Shown piece by piece: positions 13,851 through 25,074 of a stretch of DNA of 64,000 nt (position 1 is the stretch's first letter; every line of letters starts with the position of its first letter). Made by a program: the position numbers and the translations under genes. Source of the stretch: Cyathus striatus (Eukaryota; Basidiomycota; Agaricomycetes; Agaricales; Nidulariaceae); contig JAOVFP010000003.1 of NCBI GenBank assembly GCA_025738555.1, positions 1,984,001-2,048,000 of the forward strand. The letters are read 5' to 3'. The notes below the pieces were generated by a model. That model did no database searches and was not told the origin of the DNA. It saw only the letters and a list, made by a program, of their open reading frames with translations.

Positions 13851-14016
13851 CTAAAATACTGAAAGATCACTTATGATCACATAAATATTCACTAGTACAC
13901 TTACAGTCATTAGTACATATATAATAGTGGGTGATCATAAAAAAAATGCCTAGCTTATATGATCACCATGATCATAAAACCTAGGCATTTAATGAAAAAA
14001 TTGGCTGACACCCCTC
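13830..14016 (+). repeat. KDZ terminal inverted repeat, left copy
   Basis: The terminus ends TTGGCTGACACCCCTC at 14016. The same sequence occurs in reverse complement from 40640, and a diverged but clearly related version ends at 57956. The TIR grades inward into the tandem array without a sharp border. Confidence 0.85.
13944..13990. repeat. Nested subterminal hairpin (left copy)
   Basis: AAATGCCTAG pairs with CTAGGCATTT around an inner ATGATCA-CCA-TGATCAT palindrome, giving a two-tier stem 26 bp from the element end. Equivalent hairpins lie at 40666-40712 and 57883-57929 (the last with one mismatch). Confidence 0.85.
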
Positions 14017-14023
14017 TCTACAC
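14017..14023. other. Target-site duplication partner (TCTACAC) at the left-arm end
   Basis: TCTACAC directly follows the KDZ terminus ending at 14016 and is the reverse complement of GTGTAGA at 57957-57963. In the DIRS reading frame it encodes the Ser-Thr step of the recombinase that is shared by both halves. Confidence 0.75.
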
Positions 14024-14517
14024 GAGCAGCGTACTCGCCAGAACGCCATCTCTCCAGATCTGCGTGCAAGTTCCTTAAGGATGCCAACCACCGCCCTTTT
14101 GTCCGCCTTCGCCTCCCCCATGCCAAGACAGCAGCGCCGGGTGACTCACAGGACATTCTGCTTGTGGAGCAGAGGGGCCTATGCCCCATGCTTGCGCTCC
14201 GCAACTTGGCGGTGGTTTCGCCTGCTGGTGACCTCGACCCTCTCTTTTCGTGGCGTGATGATCGAGGTGGCATCCGCCCAATGGTCAAGACTGTGGCAAT
14301 GGCACGCATCAACAGCATTCTGTCACGCGCAGGCTGGGGTACCGCATTTGGCCACTCCTTTTGTATTGGCGGTGCATCTTTCTACCTGGCCACAGGTGTT
14401 AACCCTGAGGTGGTCCGAATTCATGGTCGTTGGCGGTCCCTCGCATATGAAACATACATTCGTGCCTTTGAGCAGATCGCGTCAAGGCACATTGCCAATC
14501 GAACAGTGGTTGGGTAG
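14017..14517 (+). pseudogene. DIRS-order tyrosine recombinase, C-terminal half (split gene)
   Basis: Continuation of the recombinase whose N-terminal half is at 57957-58700 on the minus strand. The frame opens at the KDZ junction with STRAAYSPERHLSRSACKFL, continues through RPFVRLRLPHAKTAAPGD, and ends with RINSILSRAGWG, GHSFCIGGASFYLATGV, VVRIHGRWRS and YETYIRAFE before TAG at 14515-14517. Tyrosine recombinases normally carry an H-x-x-R motif; here it reads HSFC, so the conserved Arg is replaced by Cys (CGC-to-TGT type change) and the enzyme was probably dead. The GRW and Tyr steps remain. It would cut and join cDNA in the parent retroelement. Confidence 0.9.
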
Positions 14518-14553
14518 GCCGCACGAGGTGCCGCAGTTTTGTTGCATTGGGTG

Positions 14554-14653
14554 AGCGGCACACTCCAGTTAGCGTCCAGGGCCAGTAAACTGACCCATAC
14601 CCCAACCCCCGCCAGCTAGTATTTACCCTTGCACAGTGAGAGACATTGTTGGA
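14554..14653 (+). repeat. DIRS-type direct repeat, copy 1 (100 bp)
   Basis: Starts AGCGGCACACTCCAGTTAGC and ends GAGAGACATTGTTGGA. It recurs exactly 480 bp downstream with one difference. It lies 37 bp after the recombinase stop. Closely spaced direct repeats after the recombinase fit the split direct repeats of PAT/Ngaro-like tyrosine-recombinase elements. Confidence 0.85.
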
Positions 14654-15033
14654 ATTAGCTAAGCTACCAGCAGCCCGAGCACAGCCGGGCGAAACCGGTC
14701 GCAGCGTCCAACAAAAGCGGCAAACAGAGGCAAGCAGAAGTTTTTCTGCTGCTCTGCCTCTCACCACATCGTTGTCATCTCGCACAAGCTCTACCACCAG
14801 CAACTTAGCTCACTCACTCACCCAGTAGTCCCATAACCTGTAGATATTTTCGTTACCCTCCATCCCTCCCTTAATACACTTGCTTGCCGTGGGTTCGCCT
14901 CTTCGTAAGATGCTCCTGTTGAGAACACTGAGTTCAAGCCTATTGATATCTTGGAATGATCCTAAGTTAATAGACAGCTATACAGTGGTAAATACAAGCG
15001 AATCGCTAAAACCTGGAGTTATCCCACCCGCCC

Positions 15034-15133
15034 AGCGGCACACTCCAGTTAGCGTCCAGGGCCAGTAAACTGACCCATACCCCAACCCCTGCCAGCTAGT
15101 ATTTACCCTTGCACAGTGAGAGACATTGTTGGA
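15034..15133 (+). repeat. DIRS-type direct repeat, copy 2 (100 bp)
   Basis: Same as 14554-14653 apart from CCCCTG versus CCCCCG. It probably marks the 3' end of the retroelement remnant. No copy was found near 60.7 kb, so the 5' copy is missing there. Confidence 0.85.
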
Positions 15134-16330
15134 TTACTCAGAACTTTCAATCACAGCATCCAACTACCTACCAAACAACTGACAACAGCATCTGGAATGC
15201 CGAGAGTCCAGGCAAAAATCAAAAATTCTTGTAGCTCCATTCCGGAGCCAGGCTTGCGGCTGGATTGGGTACCCAGTGACATGCCGCCTGGAGTTGTGAC
15301 CTGAAAAAATGGCTGAGGGTGCGAGCAAGGGAAAAATTGGCCTCTGCCGAAGATTAGCCACTGCGGCTCTGGAATAGCACTAGAGTGAGCCTGAGTAGGA
15401 TGTGGCGGGCAGATGGGAAAGTGATTCAATTGGGGCAGGGATTCAGAACATGAATGTGGCTGGGCATGGTGTAGGATTGACGCATTCAGCCACCTCCCTG
15501 GTTTACCAGGTAGGAACAAGCTTGGTTACACACACTCCTGGCCCTCTTACGAGGCACACCGAGTTACTATATAATTGATGCCTTACTTACAAGACAATTA
15601 GGCCTTACAACTAAAACACCGCAGTATTACATTACATATGTAGACGTTACAGTATCGTGACATACCTTACTAGGTGACCGATATAAAATGAAAGGATTTC
15701 AAAAAAAAAAAAAGACACCAAGACCACCACAGGAATTTTTGTAATACCGACTCAAGTAACCAAGAGACCGCTCGACAGTGGCGCTTCAAGATCTAACCGC
15801 CCTCATATCAATATCTCAACATATTCCTTCTCCTTCCCTATCTTTAATTCATTCTCTACATTCCATTGCAAACAGACTCGTGTTTCAGCTCCTTGGAACA
15901 ATTATTCAATTCCTATCTTATCCTTGGCCTTACTTACACTCAGTTCGCTCTTTTTAGGTATATACTTTCTTTCTTTTCTATATAAACTGTACATCTAGGT
16001 ATATCGAAATTCAGTGAAGTTTACCATCTCGAGCTCTCGTCTAAACGTCTCAAACTCGTTCTCTGTCGCTGTCTACAACGTTCTGCAACGTTCTATTCGT
16101 TTCAACTCATCGAAACGAACTTCATTCAACCTCACTCATCCCAGAACTTCAACTCGAAGTTCTCTCTGTTTCTGTACTGTTATTCCTCTCAATCACATCG
16201 CTAACACTTTATTTCATTACCTTAGAACCTTAACGCTGGACGGACGCGCCAGCGACTCGCATTTCTTTGCGTAGGACCTTCAAACTCAAGTTTTCCTCTT
16301 CACTTTGGGTAGAAATTGACCCGGGGCAAA
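15134..16330. other. No confident gene; AT-rich DNA with a poly-A run
   Basis: Contains a 13-A run near 15700 and promoter-like T/C-rich DNA from 15.8 kb onward. Open frames are short and unconvincing. The last ~300 bp may be the 5' region of the relic that begins near 16330. Confidence 0.4.
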
Positions 16331-16900
16331 GCCCCCGTTGACGAACGTTACGTATCCAACGACCCCTGTCGTTCCGGAGGAAGCTTTTGAACATCCACCA
16401 CGCGCGAAGTATATATGTCCCCAGGCACCGAAGTCAATCGAAGCGGAGTGGGTGAGGGAGGCGGCGGAGGCGGGGCCTCGAGACTAACTAAATACCATCG
16501 ACCTATTCAAATCAACCTCCGTGCGTCCATACACCGTCGATCCACATACCATCCCTGGTTCTCGAGCAGCTGGAGCAGAGCACAGGAAGTACCATACGCA
16601 TCACGTATGCTTGCTACTGCTGTTGTTGTTGAGAAGCGATATACAGGGTCCAGGACTGGAAGCACTCGGGACCTTAGGCACATTCGGATTCCGGGGGAGG
16701 AACAAACTCTTTCTATTGTTCTCTCCAGGAACCTGTAAACCACCCCCGCACAGCTCGACAAGAATCGGAGTACGAAAGGACTGTAGAAGTGGAGGTGCTG
16801 GAGAGAGGTCAAGCAAAGGTGTGGAAGGGTGTAATTGCGGTGGTGGTGGTGGTGTCTGCGAATAAGAAGACGTGGAAATTAATAGCGCAGGACTAGGGGA
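16330..16900 (+). pseudogene. Relic of a duplicated, unrecognised gene (copy C)
   Basis: A block near 16335-16450 (GACGAACGTTACGTATCCAA, TGTCGTTCCGGAGGAAGCTT) closely resembles 29474-29600 and, in reverse orientation, 18540-18670. The shared frame gives PLTNVTYPTTPVVPEEAFEH-like sequence. It is followed by Gly-rich coding-like DNA and a GGTGGTGGTGGT run. The original gene was not identified and which strand encoded it is uncertain. Confidence 0.4.
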
Positions 16901-17399
16901 CAGGGACGCGTTCTTCTCGTTTTCAATCTTGAGTATGATTTGCCTGAGACTCGGTGTGATCCCTGAAAACGCTGCATTTGCGTGAGCACTAGCACTAGCA
17001 ATCGAACTCGCTACACCCTCACACCACGCCCATATGCACGCTCCACATAGTCAGAGCCGTAACCGCAGACGATCCCATGCTCATCGCAGAAGCCATCTAT
17101 CCTTTTCCAGGAGACGATATAGGGCTTCCCTACTACCCAGGTGGTATTAAGCAAATCCAACAGCTGTTGTTGGCGGCACTTGAGAAATCCAAAAGCCGGG
17201 GCCTATTTGCTGCTGAATGTGCCGTTGCCATTGACGAAGAAGCGGGAGCAAGAGCAGAAGGAGCCGCAGCTGCAGAATGAACAGACGACTGACTAGCCTG
17301 CGTATACACCCGTGTGGGGGGAAGGTGGTTTGAAAGAGTGTGAGGGCAGAAAGTGTGTTTGGTTAAAAAGGGATTGAAGTTAACGAAGAAGAATGACGA

Positions 17400-17990
17400 G
17401 CAGATTTACCCGACGTGGTGCACACTGTAACTCTCTCTACAATGGAATCTCTCGTTGTCTTGATGAAACTGGGGCTCTGTCCCCCAAGTGTCTCCGCCCA
17501 CCCTCATAACGACAGCTGATCAGTGTAGTCCCAGTAGTGTAGCTTCATCGCAGTTGGTCCGCCTTCAAGCTCCGTGTGGTGCTAGTAGGACTTGTGACCT
17601 GTTGACTATGGGAGGTGGGTCGGTGTTAGCAAGATGTTGAGGTGGAGAGTACTTATTACAAAGGACTTTACCTTCATCCATATCATCGTAGATTCGTATT
17701 ACAATCGAGGCAGCTACTAGGCGTCCATTATGGGAGTTGGACAAGTCAGTGGCAGTCACAGACGGGGTGAAGAGATTAGAAGCGCTGGAACAAACCCAAG
17801 TTCACACGTTGGGGCATCCGGAGTCGGACCGGAAGTGTGTAAGCGTTCAAGCGCTTACTTAGGTATGGGAACGTTCTCCGGCGCTTCCGGAAGGCACGTT
17901 CTTTCAGATCAAGTCCCCGGCCTTCGTCAGCTGGGCCGGTCCTCTCCCCAAGACCAAGGATGTAAAAAATGGTAAATTCAGTTCATACTG
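17400..17990 (+). pseudogene. Short coding relic similar to 26090-26332 (minus strand)
   Basis: Both places contain a GGCCTTCGTCAGCTGGGCCGGTCCTCTCCC-like core (cut short here to its recognisable part), ending before a short intron-like stretch. Only about 30 residues can be aligned by eye (FVSWAGPLPKTKD). Unrecognised family. Confidence 0.3.
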
Positions 17991-18312
17991 ACTGCTGTAA
18001 CCTGTTGCACACATAAAAGCTAACTTGCTTATCTTATGCAGTACTACTATTTCGACTTCTCATAGAATCGTACTACGCAGTGGCACGACCGTATTCCCAT
18101 CCAACCACTGCAGCTTCGACGTGGGCGTGTTCCACTAGACTCCTCCTCCCACCTGCGTCTCTACCCCCACGGTTCATCTGTACTTCGACTCTTCAATGCT
18201 GAGCTGCGTGAAGGCTCCTTCCCCATTTGAATGCCCCTTAGACCCCGAGTGCTTCTAGTCCTGGATGGACATTGCTTCTCAACAGCAATAACAGCCACAA
18301 CAAGCGTACACG

Positions 18313-19610
18313 ATGCGTGCTAAACCACCGAGGCATCATTTGGTACAGGTGATGCGTATGGCGCTTTCTGCTCTTCGGTCTGCTATTCCAGCTTCTCGTG
18401 CACCAGGGACAGTGATACGTGGACCGATGGTATATGGACGCCTAGTTCGTTTAGTCTTGAGCCCCACCTGCGCCTGTGCAGCCTCCTCAGGGAGCAGCGA
18501 GACCGCATCCTTTATATTCTCCACTTCGATCGATTTCGATACCTGGGGGTATGTATACTTCGCGCGTGGTGGATACCGAAAAACCTTCTCCGGAAAGATA
18601 GGGGTTATTGGGTACGTAAATTTCGTCAGTGGATGCTTTTCCCCGGCCCAATTTCCACCCCAAGGCACCTGGAGCTAGACCAAGATCACGAAGCTTCTCG
18701 GGGTTCAATTCGACCGATGCGGAGTGTGCGGCGCCTATTCAGAAGAGGTGTGTGTAGTGGTGATGCTGCTGACGAGTTATTGTAGCTTATAAGTTCGCTT
18801 TACCGCTGGTCGTCATCGACCTAATTCGCCAGCGGATATTATCGCTAGTGAGACCAAGGAAGCTATGTCAACTCCGATTTCGCCTGGTACTGCTTCACCA
18901 CCTACGTTGAGTGGTCCTACTAAGCCCGTGAATACGAAACCTTCCCCGTTGTCGTTGTCCCAGAATGCGGTTGTTGGACTTGGGATTAGAAGGGCCAGTG
19001 CTGCTGCCGCTGCGTCTGGTGCGAAATCGCCGACGATTCCGCTGGCGCCTATTCCGCCCTCTATTTCCCTTTCTCCCGCTGCGTCGATGTTGAGTCATAG
19101 GGCTTGGGCCCAAGGATGGGATCAAGGCATACCCTTGATGATTCCTCCCCTTCACTTAGGAGTGTTGTGTTGTCCCGCAACCCGCTTTCTGGTGCTGATA
19201 CCTCCTCTTCTTCCTCTTCTCCCATACAGGCCCTATCGAAGAACAGCCGAAGGCTGCCCATAGATGCGGATTCTGTCTTTCTTCATAGTTCCCATTCTCA
19301 GCTTGCCTTCATTTCAAGTCCAGGATATGGACTTTGAGAGGCTCGTGTGCCCCAATATTGGTCGCTTTGAGGCGTCCCGCGCGAGTGAAGATTCCGGTGT
19401 GCTTGGACGAGAGGAGTCTAGCGGAGTGCGTCTCGAATTCCTTAGAGCTGAGAGTCCTACTTTCTCTGTTGCTTCTGGTGGAGGCACAAGGTTGTCGATT
19501 CCACGCTCTCCACTCGCAGATCCATCACCGACTAGTACACTGTCACTGATGCGAGGCGGGCCTTCTTCCCCTGGTTCGTGAGCTACTAAGTACAGATTCT
19601 GAGTCCTCAT
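18313..19610 (+). pseudogene. Relic of a duplicated Ser/Pro-rich gene (copy A)
   Basis: Shares order and protein-level similarity with 28800-29820 read on the minus strand: an Ile/Phe-rich block; GAYSEEVCVVVML; an intron-like gap; SPGTASPPTLSGPTKP; then MGSR.TLDDSSPS, LSRNPLSGAD, SSSSSP and IDAD. Third positions have diverged more than the residues, which suggests that the ancestor was a real, largely disordered protein. Frameshifts and stops prevent a single gene model. The identity is unknown. Confidence 0.5.
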
Positions 19611-20715
19611 TGGGAGTAGAAGTGGATGATGATCATATCGTCAACCCCGCCTTCCCAGTCAAGACCCTTTTTAGTCGGCCCATGAACCCAATATAGAGCT
19701 GACACTATATCAGGATGGGAACGATACATGTACTTTGATGAACTAAAGAATGATATACACTGGTTCGTTATTTTACCGCAGAAGTAATTTCAGAAGTACA
19801 TTTGGCTGAAAGGCAGAATTATTTGTCATGAACGGTTAGGCATGAGTTGACTACAAATCACTACAACGATATCAAGACGAAAATTAACTCCTGCTGGAGG
19901 AAATGTGATCTGTGTGAGAGGCAATGCGAAGAGGAGTCGAACTAATCTGGTGAGGCAGCGAAAACATAACAGGTGGGGGATAAGAGGAAAAAAGGAACGA
20001 AGGCAGACTCTCCATCACGAACTTGGGGTGCCTTCGGTATCGATACTCTAGAGTCCACATGGCCTAGACTCGACAGAGGGGAACGAGACTGTGCACACAC
20101 TGCGGTGTGCCACAAATTCCCACGTTTGTATCAATACATATTACGCGAGGCCACGCCTAATTGGCTTGTTCAGTCGGCGTTCAGGTCGCAATCTATTTTG
20201 ATACGTTCTTCCTCCGCATGGTTTGTCGCTATAAGTGCAAATGGCAAAGACGTGAAGATAATAGTGAGATCCGTATTCGAAGAGTGATCATGATAGACGT
20301 AGCTTGGAATAACATCAGCATGCGCATGAACGTCGTGAAGTATGAAACACCCGTATCATTTCTATTTAATACCTTTCGAATAGAGAAGCTACATGGACAA
20401 TCAAGCTCGACAGAGTTACGAAGGTTTAAAAAGGAACATCAACATGCTGCTGCAACAGGATGAGATATAATTAACTGCTGTACAGTTATGAGCGATCGAA
20501 ATGTACTTGCATCGTGCCTAGCAAAAATAGCTACAATATCACATCAATCATTGGCCTCGTGTCTCTTTAAAATCAGTGTGATATCCATCGACGTATTGAT
20601 AGAAATCTGGAGTTGATGCTATAAAGCTGAGCCTTACTTCCAAACTATCTTGTCTGTTCATCTCCCTGGGAAATCACTCACATACTACTGCGAATTCTGA
20701 AATCAAGTTTTAAAC
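19611..20715. other. Intergenic DNA upstream of the first NLR gene
   Basis: No convincing gene. Short frames at 19.97-20.46 kb lack recognisable motifs and a plausible splice context. The last few hundred bases presumably hold the promoter of the gene starting at 20716. Confidence 0.4.
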
Positions 20716-23700
20716 ATGGCGACTACGAGAATCTCGTAGGTGTATTACTATTTGTCTTTAATACCATATTCTCACTCGTGTGGAACGCTCAAAGCCTACA
20801 GGATGTTATTGTGGAAGGTATGTATTTGCTTGGTATCGATATTTGATGATCAGAACAAGATAACGGACTTTGACTTAGTGGTTGGAATCGCGGGCTTACC
20901 TGAGAACTGTCAAAAGCACTTTAACCTCGGCATCCAAAAGGCGACCTATACCGTCATCATTAAAGTCGATGACAAAATTATGTTAACTTATGAGTTTCCT
21001 GAGAAAGACAGTAAAGAACATAAGAAATTACAAGAAAATAAAACAAGTGACAAAAATGATTCTGTTCAGAAGTTGGGAAAACAATTCATGTGGTGAGTAC
21101 TATCTTGAAGTCTGTTATATTGTATTACCATTTAAGATAATGCTGCAGTAAAATATTGAACACATCAGTTCTGGCTTTCAATGTTGACTGCAAGCACACT
21201 CATAGGAACAAGCCACACAACATGTCAACATGTGTGATTACTGCTAACACACTGCGGTTTAATTCAGGTATGTCATTTATGTCTAAATCCCAACTACAAT
21301 AAACCAAAACATTATTTAGAAGAAATAAATAACATGAACTTTGAATATGAGGTGAAATCAGAGAAAAAATATGGCACCATTACTGTAAAGGTGTCATGGG
21401 CATCAACCTCTTCTGAACTCAGCCATTTCAAAATCCCAACTCCAGTAAAGCAATGCTTTTACACTGTAGCAGACTTGGAAGGCTTAGGAATAGTGTCACA
21501 AATCTTGAAAAGTGAAATAGGACTTTCATGCCCTGAATGGATTAATCTCCTTGGATCAATGGGAAAGTTACTTAAGATTGCAAGGCCTATTGGAGAGGTA
21601 ACTGAAATACTGTCAGTTATAATTCAGCATGCTTATTAAATTGTGGTAGATTGACCCGCATGCAAAGTTAGCACTTTCTGCTGCTGAAGTGGCCTTTGAG
21701 GTATATACACATTTATTTAATTGGTTGCATCTTAGTGCTCATATGAATGTTACATAGCTATTTATGAAGCAAAAAGAACGTGATGAACGAGTACTCAGCT
21801 TAATTCAGCTGATGGCAAATTTGTATGGAATGATATTGGATTCTGAACCCTTGGAGAAATGTCAAACATTAAGTAAATCTATCAATGACCTCATTGGTCT
21901 AACAAGAGAATATGCATATTTTGTCACACAGTATATGAAAACAGGTCCCTTTTGTAAGTGTTTATCACATATAATTTGAATAAGTCACAACTTACACATA
22001 ATTTAGCACAGCGCATGATTTTGAATGCAATATCAAATGTTGAAGATATGATTACTCAATTTGAAAAACAATTTTTGACACTAAAGGAAGTTTTTTTCAC
22101 TGGAATTATTTTATCTATTGGACAGGTGAATGCTCAAATTCTGGAAAAGATTCATCACATGGATGATAAATTAGATCATATAGGTAGACAGCATGTTTTA
22201 TGTTGTATATGGTATATATTCTGAAATTTTGCTTTCAGTTGACATGCTCTCATTCCATTCACTTGGAAGGTCATGGAATAAGTCAGATAGCTGTATTGAA
22301 GGCACTCAAGAACCATTGCTCTCTAAAATCTATGAATGGGGAGCCAGTTGCAGTGATAAAATTCCCAATATTTTTCTTCTAGTAGGACATTCAAATGTTG
22401 GGAAAACAGCTGTATCCCATACAGTGGCTAATTTCTTTCATAATCAAGGTCATCTTGGTGCTACCATATTCTTTGATGAAAATGATTCTAGTTGCAAGAA
22501 GGTTTTTCCATCTATTCTTCAGGAGCTTGTGTTGTATGATCCAGGAATTCATGCAAAAGTAAAAAACAGTCTGAGGAGAAATGTGAAATTTATGAATGAT
22601 CCACTTTTTCAACAGTTTGAGTTCATTAATATGGAACTCTTCTCACAGCTTACAATTGTTGGACCAACTGTCATTATCATAGATGGACTTGAGAAATGTG
22701 ATGACCCATGTAATCTAGCAGTACAACTTGCAAGATTTCCATTAAACTTTCGGTTAATGATAACTTGCCAAAATCAGGATGATATCATGTCATATTTTTC
22801 TTCCCAGCCATATGTACTCCATAAGATGACAATGACCAATGCTGATACAGATGAATGGACCAGTTTGGAATCATATATCTCTGGATTTCTTATTATATTG
22901 CAGCAATCACAGCCAAACCTTTTTCATGAGCATTCATATCAGTATATTACTTATGAAATATATATGAAAAGCTCTGGGTTTTATTCATTAGCTCAAGTGA
23001 TTTTAGAATTCATTGCAATAGCAGAAGATGAGGTGGCACTAAAATTTTTAGATTTGATATTTACCACACATCAACCAAGCCACACAAGAGAGGCAAGAGA
23101 GTCTATCAGGAATCAATTTTTAACCATTTTTGATGTGTACTCTAAAGCTACAACTGTTGGTCTCCTTGGAAAATGGCAGCATGAGAATGATGAAACAGTA
23201 AAAAAGCTTGAGAAACATGGATACACTCAACTTACAGGAACTGGAGTGTTTAAGCAAACCTATTCAGATGAGGTTATTGGAACTGACATCATTAATCACC
23301 TGCACTTGCTCTGTACACCTCCCACAAAATGTATTTCTGTAAGAGTAATAGAGGCAGCATTAGGTTTATGTCAAGAAATGCTAAATCCAGAAACACACAA
23401 TGAATGTGTATCCAATGCAGTACACCATATACTTACCTGCAAATGCTCATCTCCACCAGAAGTGATGAAAAAAGAAAATCAATATACTGTTGAATATCTT
23501 CTTAGCAATCATCAGAGAAATTGCATTCACAAGCCTCCTCCTGATGGGATATCAGAAATATCATGGGCCCTTCAAAAACATCATAAGACTTTGGATATCC
23601 ACAGTGGCAATCACAAATATATTGATAGCAATAATCCTCCAGTAGTATTTCTTAGTCCCCCTCTCCAGCATTCTGGATTACCAACTTCCACAGACAAGAT

Positions 23701-24290
23701 TACTCTTCTAAAAATTAATTATTCTGCTTGGGTAAGTTTATTCCACATGTTCTCATGACTGGAATATTCATATCATGTTAAGACCGTAGCAGATGTACAG
23801 GCTGAAGCTGTGATTTACCGAGCTATAACAGAAGAGGGGAAAAGTATGCTTGAAAAGATGCAGATCAACTTTGAAAGTTCCCAAGAGGGTATCAAGCCTT
23901 ATAGTGAAAGTCAAAATGAATCCAATGTTCAAGTTGTTAAGAATCCACTAACAGGGAAGGCATTCTGGTTTGTCAAGAACATACCAGCCACTGGATTGAC
24001 AATGATAAAAAATGATATTTTCTGGTTTAACTGCCCAACCTCTCCTAGCAATAGCCCTACACAAGATAACATTGACAATGCTGCTACAAAGTGCCTGGGA
24101 ATTGGATTTATAAATTCTTTGCTTCCTGGTGACTGCATTGCTATCATTGCTACATCTGAGGTAAGTGGTTATTGCTGGTGAATATTATACATTATCTCAC
24201 CTCATCATTCATTTTCAGGATTATGGTCATATTAGAACAGAAATTACACTGTATACAGATGCAAAGGAGATTTGTTCTCTGGGTAATTAA
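20716..24290 (+). CDS. NLR-type STAND NTPase with C2-like N-terminus (NLR1)
   Basis: Probable nucleotide-dependent receptor of the fungal NLR/STAND class, implicated generally in self/non-self and stress responses; the ligand is unknown. Eleven exons: 20716-20735, 20802-20817, 20854-21092, 21149-21267, 21320-21597, 21650-21700, 21758-21953, 22007-22183, 22239-23731, 23783-24160, 24219-24290, giving 1,012 aa in consistent phase. Order: a beta-rich N-terminus (ITDFDLVVGIAGLPENC, TYTVIIKVDD) that may be C2-like; a helical linker (IDPHAKLALSAAEVAFE, KQKERDERVLSLIQLMANLY); a NACHT-like P-loop at about residue 413 (GHSNVGKTAVSHT) and Walker B at about 508 (VIIIDGLEKCDD); then a C-terminal region ending in NPLTGKAFWFVKNIPATG and PGDCIAIIA. 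No WD40, ankyrin or TPR array was seen. The Walker B Leu-Glu-Lys departs from the usual LDEC. The gene looks intact. Confidence 0.85.
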
Positions 24291-24975
24291 CCAAGAGAAC
24301 AAGAATATTCATTCTTTTAGTACTAAATAACTCTTTTGATAATGAACATTTATAGTTCAAGTTGCTCTGGGTTGTTGTCTTGTTTTTTAGGGACATTAGT
24401 TCTAATTGTGAATGATTATCTCGATATATAGATGATTATTGAAAGGTAGTAGTGTTGTGCCTTAGTGGTTCAGTATTTTAATTGAGAAATTAAATTTTGA
24501 AAGGTAAGGAGGCCTGATATCGCAAGTAGAGCATTAGGGACAGAGGCTGTAAGAAAATATATTTCTATTATAACCTACATGCTATTTAGATACATCAAGC
24601 AAGACTCAGGGTGTAGTAGGGCAGACGTGACAAAAGATGCCTTACAGATACTAAAGGATTGATATGCATTTGTTAGGAGTTGTATAGAGTGGAAGTGGCG
24701 GAAGAGTCCTTAATTTAAAAATGGCTGTGAAGAGCGGGAATTAGTGTCAAGTTGAAAAAGGTAAAGTAAATCTAAACTAAACGTGATATAACAGGTATAC
24801 ACCGTTTTGAACACATTGCCTTACGATCTCCCGATATCCTAAATACATAACACTGAAAAAGTATGTTAATAAAAAATCGAAATGGATATGGTACACAAAG
24901 CTCACTATAGCATCGGTCTCTCCACAACTGTATGATGAACACAAGAGTTTGATAAATAGATGAAAGCATATGTCA
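24291..24975. other. No gene seen downstream of NLR1
   Basis: AT-rich sequence without coding structure or recognisable repeats. Confidence 0.5.
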
Positions 24976-25074
24976 GATAGTTAATATCTCATTAGCTATA
25001 GATCCTTAGAGCTCCTACGGGATATACAATTGTGCAGAGCATGTATTATATGGGTCGTGGCAATAGGCACTATA

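Larger units (their letters stand above)
1..14016 (+). mobile_element. Left copy of giant KDZ transposon (inverted-repeat arm, truncated by window start)
   Basis: This block is reverse-complementary to 40640-54664. Left position x pairs with about 54665-x at the start and 54656-x at the end, so the net length difference is only about nine bases. It carries the companion gene (minus strand), the KDZ transposase (plus strand), the tandem array and the terminal inverted repeat ending at 14016. By comparison with the right copy, about 3.3 kb of its distal end should lie to the left of position 1. Differences seen between the copies are homopolymer length changes (for example 5 versus 6 A, 2 versus 3 G, 7 versus 6 G); no substitution was noticed. 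At 14016 the element abuts DIRS sequence rather than its own original flank. Confidence 0.93.

Noticed and set aside
14081..14554. A 157-codon plus-strand frame and two minus-strand frames over the recombinase fragment
   Set aside because: Shadow frames. The recombinase frame carries all the conserved motifs and begins exactly at the KDZ junction.
18313..19610. Assignment of the Ser/Pro-rich relic to a translation-initiation or RNA-binding family
   Set aside because: Only disordered Ser/Pro/Gly stretches resemble such proteins; no folded domain was visible, so no name is given.
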